Shown: positions 8,041 to 17,460, counted from the stretch's first letter. The stretch: 64,000 bases of DNA from HNR sp040400085 (GCA_040400085.1 JBBAQX010000011.1:25981-89980), one strand, 5' to 3'. Made by a program: numbers and translations. Notes: generated by a model from the sequence alone, not told the origin.

Positions 8041-9417
8041 ATGACAACTTCCGGATGGAATACACAGAACAGTTCCCCGATGCCATCTCATCGATACGCC
8101 GATGTTTTCACCAGAGTTCACGTTCCCCTCGAGGATCGCAGCTGGCCCGATAACCGAATTCTGAGCGCACCCCTCTGGGTGCCCGTTGACCTCCGCGACG
8201 GAAATCAGGCGCTCGCTGAGCCTATGGATCCTGCCCGCAAGAGACTCTTTTTCGATCTCATGGTTGCGATCGGCTACACCGAGATCGAGGTGGGTTATCC
8301 CGCTGCTTCTCAGGCAGACTTCGACTTTGTGAGGATGCTTGCGGAACAGGACGCGATCCCAGAAGGTGTAACGATCGTGGTGTTTACCCCTGCCCGGGCT
8401 GATCTGATCTCACGCACTTGCCAGGCGATTCGAGGCCTCCGCGATGTAGTGGTCCATATGTACACGGCGACAGCCCCCGTGTGGCGCGATGTCGTACTGG
8501 GACGAGATCGTCGCGAGTTGCTCTCTCTGATTACCAACGGATGTGAAGAGGTCCTGAGGTGCGTCGGCGATATGCCCGGCGTACGCTTCGAGTTTTCGCC
8601 AGAGGTTTTCAACCTGACGGAGCCAGGCTATGCGCTTGAGGTGTGTAATTCGGTGAGCCGGGTGTGGGATGCTTCTCCCGATCGGCCGGTCATCCATAAC
8701 CTGCCTGCTACGGTCGAGGTTGCGACCCCCAATGTCTATGCGGACCAGATCGAATACATGCACCGCAACTTGGAACGTCGCGACAGCGTGATTCTTTCTG
8801 TTCACCCGCATAATGACAGGGGAACGGGCGTGGCCTGTGCCGAGCTCGCTGTCTTGGCGGGGGCCCAACGCGTCGAGGGGTGCTTGCTGGGCAATGGCGA
8901 GCGCACTGGTAACGTTGATCTGGTCACGCTCGCGCTCAACCTGCATGCCCAGGGCGTTGATCCGATGATCGATTTCTCGGATATCGACAGTATTCGCCGC
9001 ACCGTCGAATACTGCAACGGCATCGACACGCACCCGCGGCATCCCTACGCGGGAGACCTGGTCTATACGGCATTTTCGGGTACGCATCAGGACGCAATTC
9101 GGAAGGGGCTCGCGCATCACGAGGAGCGAGCCGCTGCCGAGGGTGTTGCGTCCGGCCAGGCTCGGTGGAGCGTACCGTATTTACCGATAGATCCTGCTGA
9201 TGTCGGGCGCGGATATGAGGCAATTATCCGGGTGAATAGCCAATCGGGCAAGGGGGGAATTGCTTATCTGTTAGAGCAGAACTTCGGGGTGTCTCTCACA
9301 CGGGAGCAGCAGGTCGCCTTCGCGCGGGTTGTTCAGCGGCATACCGATGCGACAGGACAGGAAGCACACCCGGACATCCTGCTCAGTCTGTACCGCTCAG
9401 TACGCGACGATTTATGA
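8041..9417 (+). CDS. 2-isopropylmalate synthase-like enzyme without regulatory domain
   Basis: A 458-residue enzyme of the DRE-TIM (HMGL-like) family that joins acetyl-CoA to a 2-oxoacid, as in leucine synthesis. The metal-site motif DLRDGNQ is at 50-56, HPHNDRGTG begins near residue 255, GNGERTGNVDL near 284, and NSQSGKGGIAY lies near the end. Actinobacterial LeuA is usually near 570-600 residues with a C-terminal leucine-binding domain; this protein stops where that domain should begin. It should be insensitive to leucine feedback. Its position opposite an FCD-type GntR regulator suggests an inducible or secondary role. It ends 6 bp inside the convergent TetR gene. Confidence 0.85.
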   Translation: MTTSGWNTQNSSPMPSHRYADVFTRVHVPLEDRSWPDNRILSAPLWVPVDLRDGNQALAEPMDPARKRLFFDLMVAIGYTEIEVGYPAASQADFDFVRMLAEQDAIPEGVTIVVFTPARADLISRTCQAIRGLRDVVVHMYTATAPVWRDVVLGRDRRELLSLITNGCEEVLRCVGDMPGVRFEFSPEVFNLTEPGYALEVCNSVSRVWDASPDRPVIHNLPATVEVATPNVYADQIEYMHRNLERRDSVILSVHPHNDRGTGVACAELAVLAGAQRVEGCLLGNGERTGNVDLVTLALNLHAQGVDPMIDFSDIDSIRRTVEYCNGIDTHPRHPYAGDLVYTAFSGTHQDAIRKGLAHHEERAAAEGVASGQARWSVPYLPIDPADVGRGYEAIIRVNSQSGKGGIAYLLEQNFGVSLTREQQVAFARVVQRHTDATGQEAHPDILLSLYRSVRDDL

Positions 9418-9993
9418 TGTTGGCGGCATCATTTCTGCGTGCCTTGAAGCGATCATCCGATCGACCATTGCCAATAATCTGACCCCTGCTGGCTGTCCAG
9501 GTGGGAGAGGCTCGAGCATGAGTAGCCTGACCGCAGCGAGTGTGAGGGCGAGAGCAGCTGACGCATATTCGGGCGATTCGACGCGCTGGCTTACGAGGTG
9601 AGTGAACTCGTCCTTAGCGGCTGCTATCCACTCGTTGAGCGTCGGGAGAAGGTCGGGGTGGTCGGTGACGAGTTTTTTGAGTCGGGTGACGTGTACTCCC
9701 GTGATCATCGAGGTCGCTACGAGGTCGCAGAGAGCAGGAATGAGCTCACCGTAGGAGGCTCCAAACGCGGCTGCAGCCTCTGGGGAAACTACGTGTTCCG
9801 GGAGCCCAAGGGCTGCCGCCGCTTTCGTCGGGAAGTAGTTGAAGAACGTGCGAGGCGAGACCTCGACGGCTTCACAGATCTGCTCGATAGTGGTGCCAAG
9901 GAGGCCCTGTTGCTCCACGAGGCAGAGAGCTGCCTCGTGGAGCAACAGGCGACGCTGCGACTTCTTTCGTTCGCGGAGCCCTCCGGACGTCAT
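9412..9993 (-). CDS. TetR-family transcription repressor
   Basis: A 193-residue regulator. The N-terminal DNA-binding helix-turn-helix includes TTIEQICEAVEVSPRTFFNYFPTK (written here as family-typical YFP-T-K ending near residue 57). The rest is a helical ligand domain. It lies 3 bp after the DHA2 exporter gene in the same direction, so the two form an operon, and a strong palindrome (12092-12110) before the exporter is its probable operator. Its last bases overlap the end of the convergent LeuA-like gene. Confidence 0.9.
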   Translation of the reverse strand: MTSGGLRERKKSQRRLLLHEAALCLVEQQGLLGTTIEQICEAVEVSPRTFFNYFPTKAAAALGLPEHVVSPEAAAAFGASYGELIPALCDLVATSMITGVHVTRLKKLVTDHPDLLPTLNEWIAAAKDEFTHLVSQRVESPEYASAALALTLAAVRLLMLEPLPPGQPAGVRLLAMVDRMIASRHAEMMPPTS

Positions 9994-9996
9994 CGG

Positions 9997-12072
9997 TTAT
10001 ACCCCCTGGGCCTTGATTGTACCAGTGTCCGTTGTTCCTGCCTTGTCGGCTTGTTCTTGTAAAGCGGAACGCTGTCGGAGCGGTGGCACCTTAAAGAACC
10101 AGCTGAGCACGAATGCGATCATCAATACGCTGAATCCGACCCAGTAGATCGTTACGGCTGATTGAGTGAAGCCCACCATGAAAGGTTTGCTTAGGCGCGG
10201 ATCTGCACCGTTCAAGAATGATGTGTCACTTGTAGCGCTATTCGCGCCTGAGGACGAACTATTGTCTTTCTGCATCTCTTCCGAAATCGTGGGGGCGAGC
10301 TGACCAACCCAGTAGGAGCGCTGCGTTTCGTTGGCCCAATCCACCTGAACGCTATCATCTACTACGGAAGCGTTGGCCTTCTCGGCAACCGCGGTGAGTG
10401 CTGCCTCCTGCGCCTGTGGTAGGGCTATCGCAACCTGCTGCTCGATAACGGTTTCCGCCATCGCCGCGGGGATGACCCCGGATGCTACCTGCGCCTGAAC
10501 TGCCGCAGTCACCTGTTCGGTGACGGCCTGTGCTGCCTGGTCCGTGGCTGTAGCCGTTGCTGAATCGAGCTGCTTTTGAACGTTGCTCTGTATCGGTTCA
10601 ACGATAGGGTTCCAGAGCTGCTTCATGATGGCAGCGTTCTCGGGGGCGTTTGCGACGGATGGGTCGAGCGCGGCATCGAGACTGGTCTCAAGCGTGCTCT
10701 GCTGGGACATACTGTTCATGATATTCGCGGGGAGCGCCGTGAATAGGACCGAGAGCATGATCGCTGTTCCCATGGTGCCACCGATCTGTCGGAAGAATGT
10801 AGCCGTGCTCGAGGCGACACCCATTTCGTTCGGGGCGACCGAGTTCTGGCTGGCCAGGATGAGAGTCTGCATCAACTGTCCGAGGCCGAGTCCGACGACG
10901 AACATTCCGATCATCATGAACCACAAGGGCTTGTCGTAGGTCATGAAGGTCAATATCAGGAAGCCGAGACTCGTCATGAGGCTACCAGTTACAGGGAATA
11001 TGCGGTATTTTCCGGTGCGTGACGTAATCTGGCCGGTCGTAATCGAGGCGAGTATGAGGCCGAGCACCATGGGGATAGAGGCGAGCCCGGATTCCGTAGG
11101 GTTGAGACCCACCACGATCTGCATGTAGAGCGGAATCGTCATCATGGCGCCGAACATTCCGAAGCCAACGAGCACGCTCATGACGGTTGCCATGGAGAAC
11201 GTGCGTGACCGGAATAGTTTGAGCGGGATGATCGCGTCCTCGCCCATACGGAACTCGATGAAAATGAATGCGAGAGCGCCGAAGACGCCGAGGGAATAGC
11301 AGGTGATTGATGCGGCTGAGGTCCAACCCCATTCGCGTCCCTGCTCGGCTACCAGTAAGAATGGTACGAGCGCGAGGATGACAGCAGCTGCACCCCACCA
11401 GTCAATGCGGGGGCGTGCCTTTTCTGCAACCTTTGGCAGGTGGAGAAACTTGATGATCATGAAGAGCGCAACGATTCCGACGGGAACATTCACAAGGAAC
11501 ACCCAACGCCAGCCGGTAATCCAGAGGATCTCGTCTGCGCCCGCGAAGAGACCGCCGATGAGCGGCCCGATCACGGTTGATACGCCAAACACCGCGAAGA
11601 AGTAACCCTGGTATTTTGCTCGATCCCGCGGTGCGAGCATGTCTCCCATGATTGCGAGAGGCAGAGACATGAGCGCGCCAGCTCCGATGCCCTGGAACGC
11701 GCGGAAGCCCGCGAGCATGAGCATTGAGGTTGAGAATGAAGACAGGAGTGACCCGAGAACGAAGATGACGATACCAAAAATAAAGAGTGGACGTCGCCCG
11801 AAGATATCAGAAAGCTTGCCGTACAGCGGTACGGTGATAGTTGAGGTGATGAGGTAGGCGGTCGTTACCCAGGCCTGTTGGTCAAGGCCTTGAAGGTCGT
11901 CGCCAATAGTACGGATGGCAGTACCGACGATTGTCTGGTCGAGCGAAGACAGGAACATGCCTGCCATGAGGCCGTAGATCACGAGAAGGATCTGACGATG
12001 CGTCATGATCGGTGTCGAGCCCGAGGGTTGTGTGGCTGGCGCTGAGCTAGCCGACGATGTAGCGATGGACAT
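9997..12072 (-). CDS. DHA2-type major facilitator drug exporter with large outer insert
   Basis: A 691-residue proton-driven multidrug exporter with the family's 14-helix pattern. Motif signs include LDQTIVGTAIRTI in helix 1, YGKLSDIFGRRP after helix 2, and GIGAGALMSLPLAI in the motif C region. Most DHA2 proteins have 500-550 residues. Here an insert of about 180 residues (roughly 448-630) between the last two helices is rich in Ala, Gln and Glu and is predicted helical. It would sit outside the cell. A good AAGGA ribosome site precedes the ATG. Co-transcribed with the TetR gene, which probably represses it until a drug binds. Confidence 0.9.
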   Translation of the reverse strand: MSIATSSASSAPATQPSGSTPIMTHRQILLVIYGLMAGMFLSSLDQTIVGTAIRTIGDDLQGLDQQAWVTTAYLITSTITVPLYGKLSDIFGRRPLFIFGIVIFVLGSLLSSFSTSMLMLAGFRAFQGIGAGALMSLPLAIMGDMLAPRDRAKYQGYFFAVFGVSTVIGPLIGGLFAGADEILWITGWRWVFLVNVPVGIVALFMIIKFLHLPKVAEKARPRIDWWGAAAVILALVPFLLVAEQGREWGWTSAASITCYSLGVFGALAFIFIEFRMGEDAIIPLKLFRSRTFSMATVMSVLVGFGMFGAMMTIPLYMQIVVGLNPTESGLASIPMVLGLILASITTGQITSRTGKYRIFPVTGSLMTSLGFLILTFMTYDKPLWFMMIGMFVVGLGLGQLMQTLILASQNSVAPNEMGVASSTATFFRQIGGTMGTAIMLSVLFTALPANIMNSMSQQSTLETSLDAALDPSVANAPENAAIMKQLWNPIVEPIQSNVQKQLDSATATATDQAAQAVTEQVTAAVQAQVASGVIPAAMAETVIEQQVAIALPQAQEAALTAVAEKANASVVDDSVQVDWANETQRSYWVGQLAPTISEEMQKDNSSSSGANSATSDTSFLNGADPRLSKPFMVGFTQSAVTIYWVGFSVLMIAFVLSWFFKVPPLRQRSALQEQADKAGTTDTGTIKAQGV

Positions 12073-12091
12073 GAGGTCCTTTGTGTCTCAT

Positions 12092-12110
12092 GGAACCACA
12101 GAGTGGTTCC
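12092..12110. promoter_or_regulatory. TetR-type operator GGAACCA-N5-TGGTTCC
   Basis: A perfect 7-bp inverted repeat with a 5-bp spacer located 20 bp before the exporter start. Size and position match an operator of the TetR protein at 9412. A second, looser repeat, ATTGCAG (12122-12128) with CTGCAAT (12147-12153), lies just upstream. Confidence 0.6.
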
Positions 12111-12250
12111 CTCCGAAAAATATTGCAGCTATGAAATAATACACTCCTGCAATGTTCTTGAAGCTGAAAGAGGGCTGTGTGTTTGACCACTTGATGGGCT
12201 TAGCGCCGTGCTCTTCAGTGCCACACCGACGTGATGGCTCGGGAGATGCC

Positions 12251-13189
12251 TTATCTGAGTAGCTTGGGATAAGTCTCGATTGACAGGATGCCCGCGCCAG
12301 GATGCGCCTTCGACAGGTGGAATACCGAAAATCCAGATACCGGCAACGCCGTCGACTCAGACAGGTAACCGCCAGGGAGTGACCCAGTCGCGAGGGCCAA
12401 CTCGCGGGCTACCTCGGGCAGTACTGGGCTATGGCTGCAAATGATCGTGTTCTTGCGTTTACGTACAATGGAACCGAGCAGCGCTCTCAGATCGAATTCG
12501 CCCTGATCCCAGGCATCCTGGCTGAGGTCATCGGTCGTAACGATTGGGCGCTTGCTGATCATCGCGAGCGGAGCCACCGTCTGCTCGCAGCGCAGGGCGG
12601 TACTCGAACGGATCCGATGCCTACCAAACGCCGCGATGGTCGGCACGACTGCCTGAGCTTGGGCGTGCCCAAGCTCAGTGAGGGGACGCTCCGTATCTGT
12701 CGGAAACTCCGCACTTCGCGGTGCGGCTTTCGCGTGGCGAAGCAGCACAACGGAGAAGGTATCGTGCGCATTGTGCTCCACGAGCTTCACGAAGACGTCG
12801 AATATTTCCTTGTCTTTTTTGTAGCTCAGTTCGGAACGTACCCGGTCGAGGGGCGTCCAAAGCAAGGCATCCACCTCTTTGTTGGGTGTGAATGTCGAGC
12901 GGGCAACCGCTTTGTCCGTGACCTCGGCAGCCCAATATTGCACATGCTTTGTGCGGCCCTTCGAGATGGGGTAAGTTATCACGCCAAGATTGATTCCGAG
13001 TTTGATCGAGATACCCGTCTCCTCTGTGACCTCGCGCACCGCAGTTTGGGGGAGCGTCTCTCCCGGATCCAACTTACCCTTCGGGAACGAGACATCCCGG
13101 TGCTGGGTTCTGTGGATGAGCAAGACCATAATCTCGTCGCCGACGCGTCGCCAGCAGATCGCACCCGAGGCGTATACCGTTTCGGTCAT
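12251..13189 (-). CDS. mutT1: MutT1-like protein: Nudix hydrolase fused to histidine phosphatase
   Basis: A 312-residue two-domain protein. The Nudix box G-x5-E-x7-REVTEETGI spans residues 38-60. The second half is a SixA-type histidine phosphatase with the catalytic RH at 151-152 (VVLLRHAKA) and a further histidine in CSHSPVLPE. This is the layout of mycobacterial MutT1, which cleans oxidised nucleotides such as 8-oxo-dGTP and 8-oxo-GTP and may hydrolyse diadenosine polyphosphates. It follows ppk1 by 31 bp as last gene of glnR-mshD-ppk1-mutT1. The pairing with ppk1 is common in actinobacteria. Confidence 0.9.
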   Translation of the reverse strand: MTETVYASGAICWRRVGDEIMVLLIHRTQHRDVSFPKGKLDPGETLPQTAVREVTEETGISIKLGINLGVITYPISKGRTKHVQYWAAEVTDKAVARSTFTPNKEVDALLWTPLDRVRSELSYKKDKEIFDVFVKLVEHNAHDTFSVVLLRHAKAAPRSAEFPTDTERPLTELGHAQAQAVVPTIAAFGRHRIRSSTALRCEQTVAPLAMISKRPIVTTDDLSQDAWDQGEFDLRALLGSIVRKRKNTIICSHSPVLPEVARELALATGSLPGGYLSESTALPVSGFSVFHLSKAHPGAGILSIETYPKLLR

Positions 13190-13220
13190 GAGTTGCTAAA
13201 AATCGTTCGGTCTCTTTCGG

Positions 13221-15368
13221 TCATCGGCTTCCCGCCCTGCGGCGAGACTGGGCTAGGACCATCTGGACGTCCTGCAGGTCTTCGAGAGGTTTACCGCGCG
13301 CGTCCAAGTGGTTGCGTTCCCACCGCCCGTCGGGCTCAAGCGTCCACGCGGCAATTTTATCGCTGAAGGCCAAGATAAAGAGCTCGTTCACCCGATCAAC
13401 ATGCTCGGGTGCGACGAGTTTTACCAGCGCCTCGATCCGCCGGTCAAGATTGCGGTGCATCATATCTGCGCTACCGATCAACACATCGGGCTCGCCCCCG
13501 TTGTGGAATGCGAAGATGCGTGAATGCTCAAGGTAACGACCAAGGATGGAACGCACCCGAATGTTCTCGCTATAGCCGGGCTGCCCCGCCTTGATTCCGC
13601 AAATTCCACGGACCCACACGTCGATGGGTACCCCATCGTTGCTTGCTCGGTAGAGGGCGTCGATGATGACCTCGTCCACAATCGAGTTGATTTTGATCTT
13701 GATGCCGCTGGGCTTGCCCTCGCGTGCGGCCGCAGCCTCTGCCTCGATGCGGGCCAGCAGGCCGTTCCGCATATGAAGCGGGGCCACGAGCATCCGCTTA
13801 TATTTTTTCTCGATCGCGTAGCCCGAGAGCACGTTGAAGAGTTTGGTCAGGTCCTTGCCCACGGTTTCGGACGCCGTGAGAAGACCGAGATCCTCATAGA
13901 TCCGGCTGGTCTTCGGGTTGTAGTTTCCCGTTCCGATATGGCTGTAGTGCTTGAGTACGCCCTTTTCCTCGCGGATGACGTGCACAAGCTTGCAATGCGT
14001 CTTGAGCCCAACAATGCCGTACACCACGTGCACGCCTGCCTTTTCAAGCTTGCGGGCCCACGAGATATTGGCCTCTTCGTCGAAGCGGGCCTTGATCTCG
14101 ACCAGTGCCAAAACCTGCTTGCCGGATTCTGCGGCCTTGATGAGGGCTGCCACGATAGGGCTGTCCCCCGAGGTGCGGTAGAGAGTCTGCTTGATTGCGA
14201 GCACATTCGGGTCGTGTGCGGCCTGCTCAAGGAAAGCCTGCACGCTGGTCGCGAAGGACTCGTAGGGGTGGTGGAGCAGGATATCCCGACGCGAGATCGC
14301 CTTGAATATGTCAGCACGTTCGTTGCTCGATGACGGCTTAAGCCACGCATTAGTCGTAGGAATGTGATTGGGATAGTGCAGCTCGGGGCGATCAATCTTT
14401 TGCAGATCAAAGAGCGCGCGCAAGTCGAGGGGGGAGGGAAGTACATAGACTTCCTGATCCGTGATGTCGAACTCGCGCAGCAGCAGACTGATCGTATCTG
14501 CGTCCATGTCTTCGCTAATTTCGAGCCGGATGGGTGGACCAAAACGGCGACGCAGCAGCTCTTTTTCGAGCGCCTGGATCAGATTCTCGGTCTCGTCTTC
14601 CTCGATCTCTACATCCTCGTTGCGAGTCACGCGGAAAACATGGTGGTCGAGTACCTTCATGCCGGGGAAGAGCCCGTCGAGATGGTTCGCGATGAGATCC
14701 TCAAGCGCGATATATCGCACGTAGTCAAGCCCCTCCCTCTGATCAACACGGATCAGCCGAGGCATCATCTGCGGAACCTTCAACCGGGCAAACTCTTCCT
14801 TACCCGTCTTCGTATTCTGCACGCGGATAGATAGGTTCAACGACAGGCCCGAAATATAGGGGAACGGATGCGCCGGATCAACAGCCAGCGGCATCAGGAT
14901 CGGGTAAATATGCTGCGAATAGTGCTGGTAGAGGATATCTTTGTCGGCCTGATCGAGCGAATCCCAGGTGACCACATGGATTCCCGCCTGGGCGAGAGCC
15001 GGGCCAACGAGTTCCTGATAGGCCGCGGCGTGGCGGGTCTGTAACTCGTGAGCCTTCTCGGAAATGTCCGAAAGCACATCGTAGGGTGCGCGACCAACAT
15101 TGGTGGGAACGGCGAGGCCCGTCACGATACGCCGCTTGAGGCCGGCCACCCGGACCATGAAGAATTCGTCTAGGTTGCTGGCGAATATTGCCAGGAAATT
15201 CGCTCGCTCAAGAACGGGGAGGTTGGGGTCCTCAGCCAGCTCCAGCACGCGTTGGTTGAAAGCGAGCCAACTGAGTTCGCGATCACTGTAGCGGTTTCCG
15301 GGAAGCCCAGGGAGCTCGAGAGAGTCGCCTGTGTTCACAATCGATGCGGGTGCAGACATTTCGTTCAT
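13221..15368 (-). CDS. ppk1: Polyphosphate kinase 1
   Basis: A 715-residue enzyme that builds polyphosphate from ATP and can run in reverse. The N-terminal part has the family start RELSWLAFNQRVLELAEDP. The catalytic half has the HxK-type phosphohistidine region (LKTHCKLVHV) and the conserved HIGTGNYNPKT near residue 475. Length is normal for PPK1. The start ATG overlaps the mshD stop as ATGA, so translation is coupled. The neighbouring phosphate genes (pst, phoU, senX3-regX3) support a role in phosphate storage. Confidence 0.96.
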   Translation of the reverse strand: MNEMSAPASIVNTGDSLELPGLPGNRYSDRELSWLAFNQRVLELAEDPNLPVLERANFLAIFASNLDEFFMVRVAGLKRRIVTGLAVPTNVGRAPYDVLSDISEKAHELQTRHAAAYQELVGPALAQAGIHVVTWDSLDQADKDILYQHYSQHIYPILMPLAVDPAHPFPYISGLSLNLSIRVQNTKTGKEEFARLKVPQMMPRLIRVDQREGLDYVRYIALEDLIANHLDGLFPGMKVLDHHVFRVTRNEDVEIEEDETENLIQALEKELLRRRFGPPIRLEISEDMDADTISLLLREFDITDQEVYVLPSPLDLRALFDLQKIDRPELHYPNHIPTTNAWLKPSSSNERADIFKAISRRDILLHHPYESFATSVQAFLEQAAHDPNVLAIKQTLYRTSGDSPIVAALIKAAESGKQVLALVEIKARFDEEANISWARKLEKAGVHVVYGIVGLKTHCKLVHVIREEKGVLKHYSHIGTGNYNPKTSRIYEDLGLLTASETVGKDLTKLFNVLSGYAIEKKYKRMLVAPLHMRNGLLARIEAEAAAAREGKPSGIKIKINSIVDEVIIDALYRASNDGVPIDVWVRGICGIKAGQPGYSENIRVRSILGRYLEHSRIFAFHNGGEPDVLIGSADMMHRNLDRRIEALVKLVAPEHVDRVNELFILAFSDKIAAWTLEPDGRWERNHLDARGKPLEDLQDVQMVLAQSRRRAGSR

Positions 15369-16303
15369 CCCTCTATCTTGGCATCATCTGAGCTGCGCAG
15401 GTAATGCACGCTCGTATTGGCCGCTGCGAAACCCGACGACCTGTATAGCCCGAGCGCCGGTCCGTTGTCCCCCTCGACATAGAGCGAGACGGTCTCGATT
15501 CCCCTGCGTCTCAGCCTGTCAAAGCCCGCGAGAAGCAGCTGTCGTCCCAGGCCACGCCCCGCCGCATCAGGCGACACGCCGATTGCGTAGACCTCGCCGG
15601 CTGACGCATCTGCCGCAATCTTCAGCCAGTTATAGCCCAGAATCGTGCCATGCTCATCTGTGAGCAGCAGGAAGTCAGCCTCGTTGAACCAGGGTTCCTC
15701 CTCGCGGACCAGAACGTCTTCCACCGTCAATTTTCCCTGCTCAGGATGATCGGCGAAGACGATTGCATTGAGCGCAACCCACTCCTCTTCGTCTCGTCCC
15801 GTCTCGAAATGGCGGATGCCGGGATACGGTTCGCCATCGGACTCGTTCGTCGCATCCCGCACGGATGCACTCAGCTGCAGCAGCGTGCGGATAGCTGAGA
15901 AACCCCGAGACCGAGCGAGGCGCTGAGCTGCGGGGGAATTGCCGTGCGCCCATACCAGGATCTCGCCAGACGCCGAGTCTGGCACAGCGCCGAGTGCGGT
16001 GTCCAGCAGATATGAACCGAGGCCTGTTCCGCGGGCATCCGGATCAATCGAGAGTTCAAGTTCCGTGGAACCTCCCGTGTCGGAACCGCTGAGGAGTGCT
16101 GCCCCCGCGATGGACGGGGGGATTTTACCGTCAGGGATCGCGATGAGGGATGCCGTGCCCAGCTTCCAATCGACGATTCCCTGATCCGAGAATGGTGCGA
16201 TGCCGTCCGCGGCGGTGACGCGTCTGATGAGCGTATCCAGAAGCGCGCGATGCGACTCCTGGGTCGCGTCTAGCTGAATCGTCGATTGTTTGTTCTCAGT
16301 CAT
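15365..16303 (-). CDS. mshD: Mycothiol synthase
   Basis: A 312-residue protein made of two GNAT acetyltransferase domains, residues about 1-150 and 155-312. Each has an acetyl-CoA loop, DARGTGLGSYLLD and DAAGRGLGRQLLL. MshD acetylates the cysteinyl-glucosaminyl-inositol precursor in the last step of mycothiol synthesis, which marks the host as an actinomycete. It is coupled to both neighbours by ATGA overlaps (glnR before, ppk1 after). The glnR-mshD pairing is also seen in mycobacteria. Confidence 0.93.
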   Translation of the reverse strand: MTENKQSTIQLDATQESHRALLDTLIRRVTAADGIAPFSDQGIVDWKLGTASLIAIPDGKIPPSIAGAALLSGSDTGGSTELELSIDPDARGTGLGSYLLDTALGAVPDSASGEILVWAHGNSPAAQRLARSRGFSAIRTLLQLSASVRDATNESDGEPYPGIRHFETGRDEEEWVALNAIVFADHPEQGKLTVEDVLVREEEPWFNEADFLLLTDEHGTILGYNWLKIAADASAGEVYAIGVSPDAAGRGLGRQLLLAGFDRLRRRGIETVSLYVEGDNGPALGLYRSSGFAAANTSVHYLRSSDDAKIEG

Positions 16304-17007
16304 TTGCTGTCCTCCGCGGTTTCTTCCGCACCGTTCTGCTCTGGTGGTTTTTCGTCGGCGATGTTAAATCGGTAGCCAACGTTCCTCACCGTTCCGATGA
16401 GTTGTTCCAGATCGCCCAGCTTCGCGCGAAGCCGTCGCACGTGCACATCTACCGTTCGAGTTCCCCCAAAATAATCGTATCCCCACACCTCGCTGAGCAG
16501 GTGCTCCCGCGTGAAGACTCGCGAGGGATTCGACGCGAAGAAACGCAGAAGTTCAAACTCTTTGTAGGTGAGATCGAGCGCTTTTCCTTTGACTTTGGCC
16601 GAATAGTTAGCTTCGTCGATGGTAACTCCGGACGCATGAATCCTGTGCGAGGGCTCTTCCATGACTGTCTTGTCGAGCGCGAGCCGCAACCTTGCCTCTG
16701 TCTCCGCTGGGCCTGCCGTGTCGAGGATCATATCGGCGATCGACCAATCCCCGTTGACGACGGCGCAGCCTCCCTCCGTGACGATGAGGATAACCGGGGT
16801 ATCGATTGCAGATACTCTGAGCGTTTTACACACAGCCTTAGCGTTAGCAAGCTCTCGCCTCGCGTCGATCAGAATCAGGTCGCTCTCGGGCGAGTTCAGA
16901 AGCATGCTCGTATTGAGCGGAATCTGGAGTATCTGATGGCTGAGCAGCTCAAGGGATGGAAGCGGATCGCTTTCTGCCGCGCTACTCAGGAGAAGAAGCT
17001 GAGCCAC
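16300..17007 (-). CDS. glnR: GlnR-type orphan response regulator
   Basis: A 235-residue OmpR-fold regulator. The receiver-like domain matches GlnR in the stretch VILIVTEGGCAVVNGDWSI and in DTAGPAETEARLRLALD. The winged helix follows, with EVWGYDYFGGTRTVDVHVRR and a final GTVRNVGYRF. GlnR proteins control nitrogen assimilation and act without a cognate kinase. I place the start at GTG 17007 because it follows GGGAGGA closely and gives the family N-terminus (MAQLLLLSS). A longer frame opens at 17067. No histidine kinase is adjacent, and it is coupled to mshD by an ATGA overlap. Confidence 0.9.
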   Translation of the reverse strand: MAQLLLLSSAAESDPLPSLELLSHQILQIPLNTSMLLNSPESDLILIDARRELANAKAVCKTLRVSAIDTPVILIVTEGGCAVVNGDWSIADMILDTAGPAETEARLRLALDKTVMEEPSHRIHASGVTIDEANYSAKVKGKALDLTYKEFELLRFFASNPSRVFTREHLLSEVWGYDYFGGTRTVDVHVRRLRAKLGDLEQLIGTVRNVGYRFNIADEKPPEQNGAEETAEDSK

Positions 17008-17096
17008 ATATCCTCCCGAAACTAATCCTTGCGCAATCTTACTCTTACTTTGGTCGCGGTGCTGCACTATCGACTTTTACATGCCAGAATTAGGCC

Positions 17097-17450
17097 ATGG
17101 CAGATGCAGCAGTTCACCTCACTCCCGAGTCCGAGAACTCCGGCTCAGCGCCCGTTGCACAAACTCCTGCCGATGAGAAAGCTGCCGGGGGGAGCTATTG
17201 GCACTGGCCTCGCATGATCGTTGCGTGGGTGGCAACGATCGTGGCTTCCGCAATTGTCAGTACAGCGGTTGACGCACATTTGCGCTTTGACTGGCTCCTG
17301 GTGGTCCTTGCCGGAGCTACTTTATTGACCTTCGCGCTCCAACTGGGCACGGCTCAGAGGCGAGGCTTCATTGACCGTCTAGCGATGAGCGTTGCGGGAT
17401 CGCTACTTATCGTCGTCGTGTTTTCGGCGGTTGCCGTGCTCGTAGCATAG
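17097..17450 (+). CDS. Small membrane protein of unknown function
   Basis: A 117-residue protein. After about 35 polar N-terminal residues there are three hydrophobic segments, around 40-58, 65-83 and 97-115. A CAGAAT hexamer lies six bases before the ATG, so the transcript could be leaderless. It is divergent from glnR. It is probably conserved in Micrococcales as a small integral membrane protein, but I recognise no domain. Confidence 0.7.
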   Translation: MADAAVHLTPESENSGSAPVAQTPADEKAAGGSYWHWPRMIVAWVATIVASAIVSTAVDAHLRFDWLLVVLAGATLLTFALQLGTAQRRGFIDRLAMSVAGSLLIVVVFSAVAVLVA

Positions 17451-17460
17451 ACTGGTGTTT

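Noticed and set aside
8410..9120. 236-codon minus-strand frame over the LeuA-like gene
   Set aside because: Mirror of well-conserved enzyme motifs; no recognisable protein.
13524..14333. 269-codon plus-strand frame inside ppk1
   Set aside because: Opposite ppk1, whose catalytic motifs are on the minus strand; no domain of its own.
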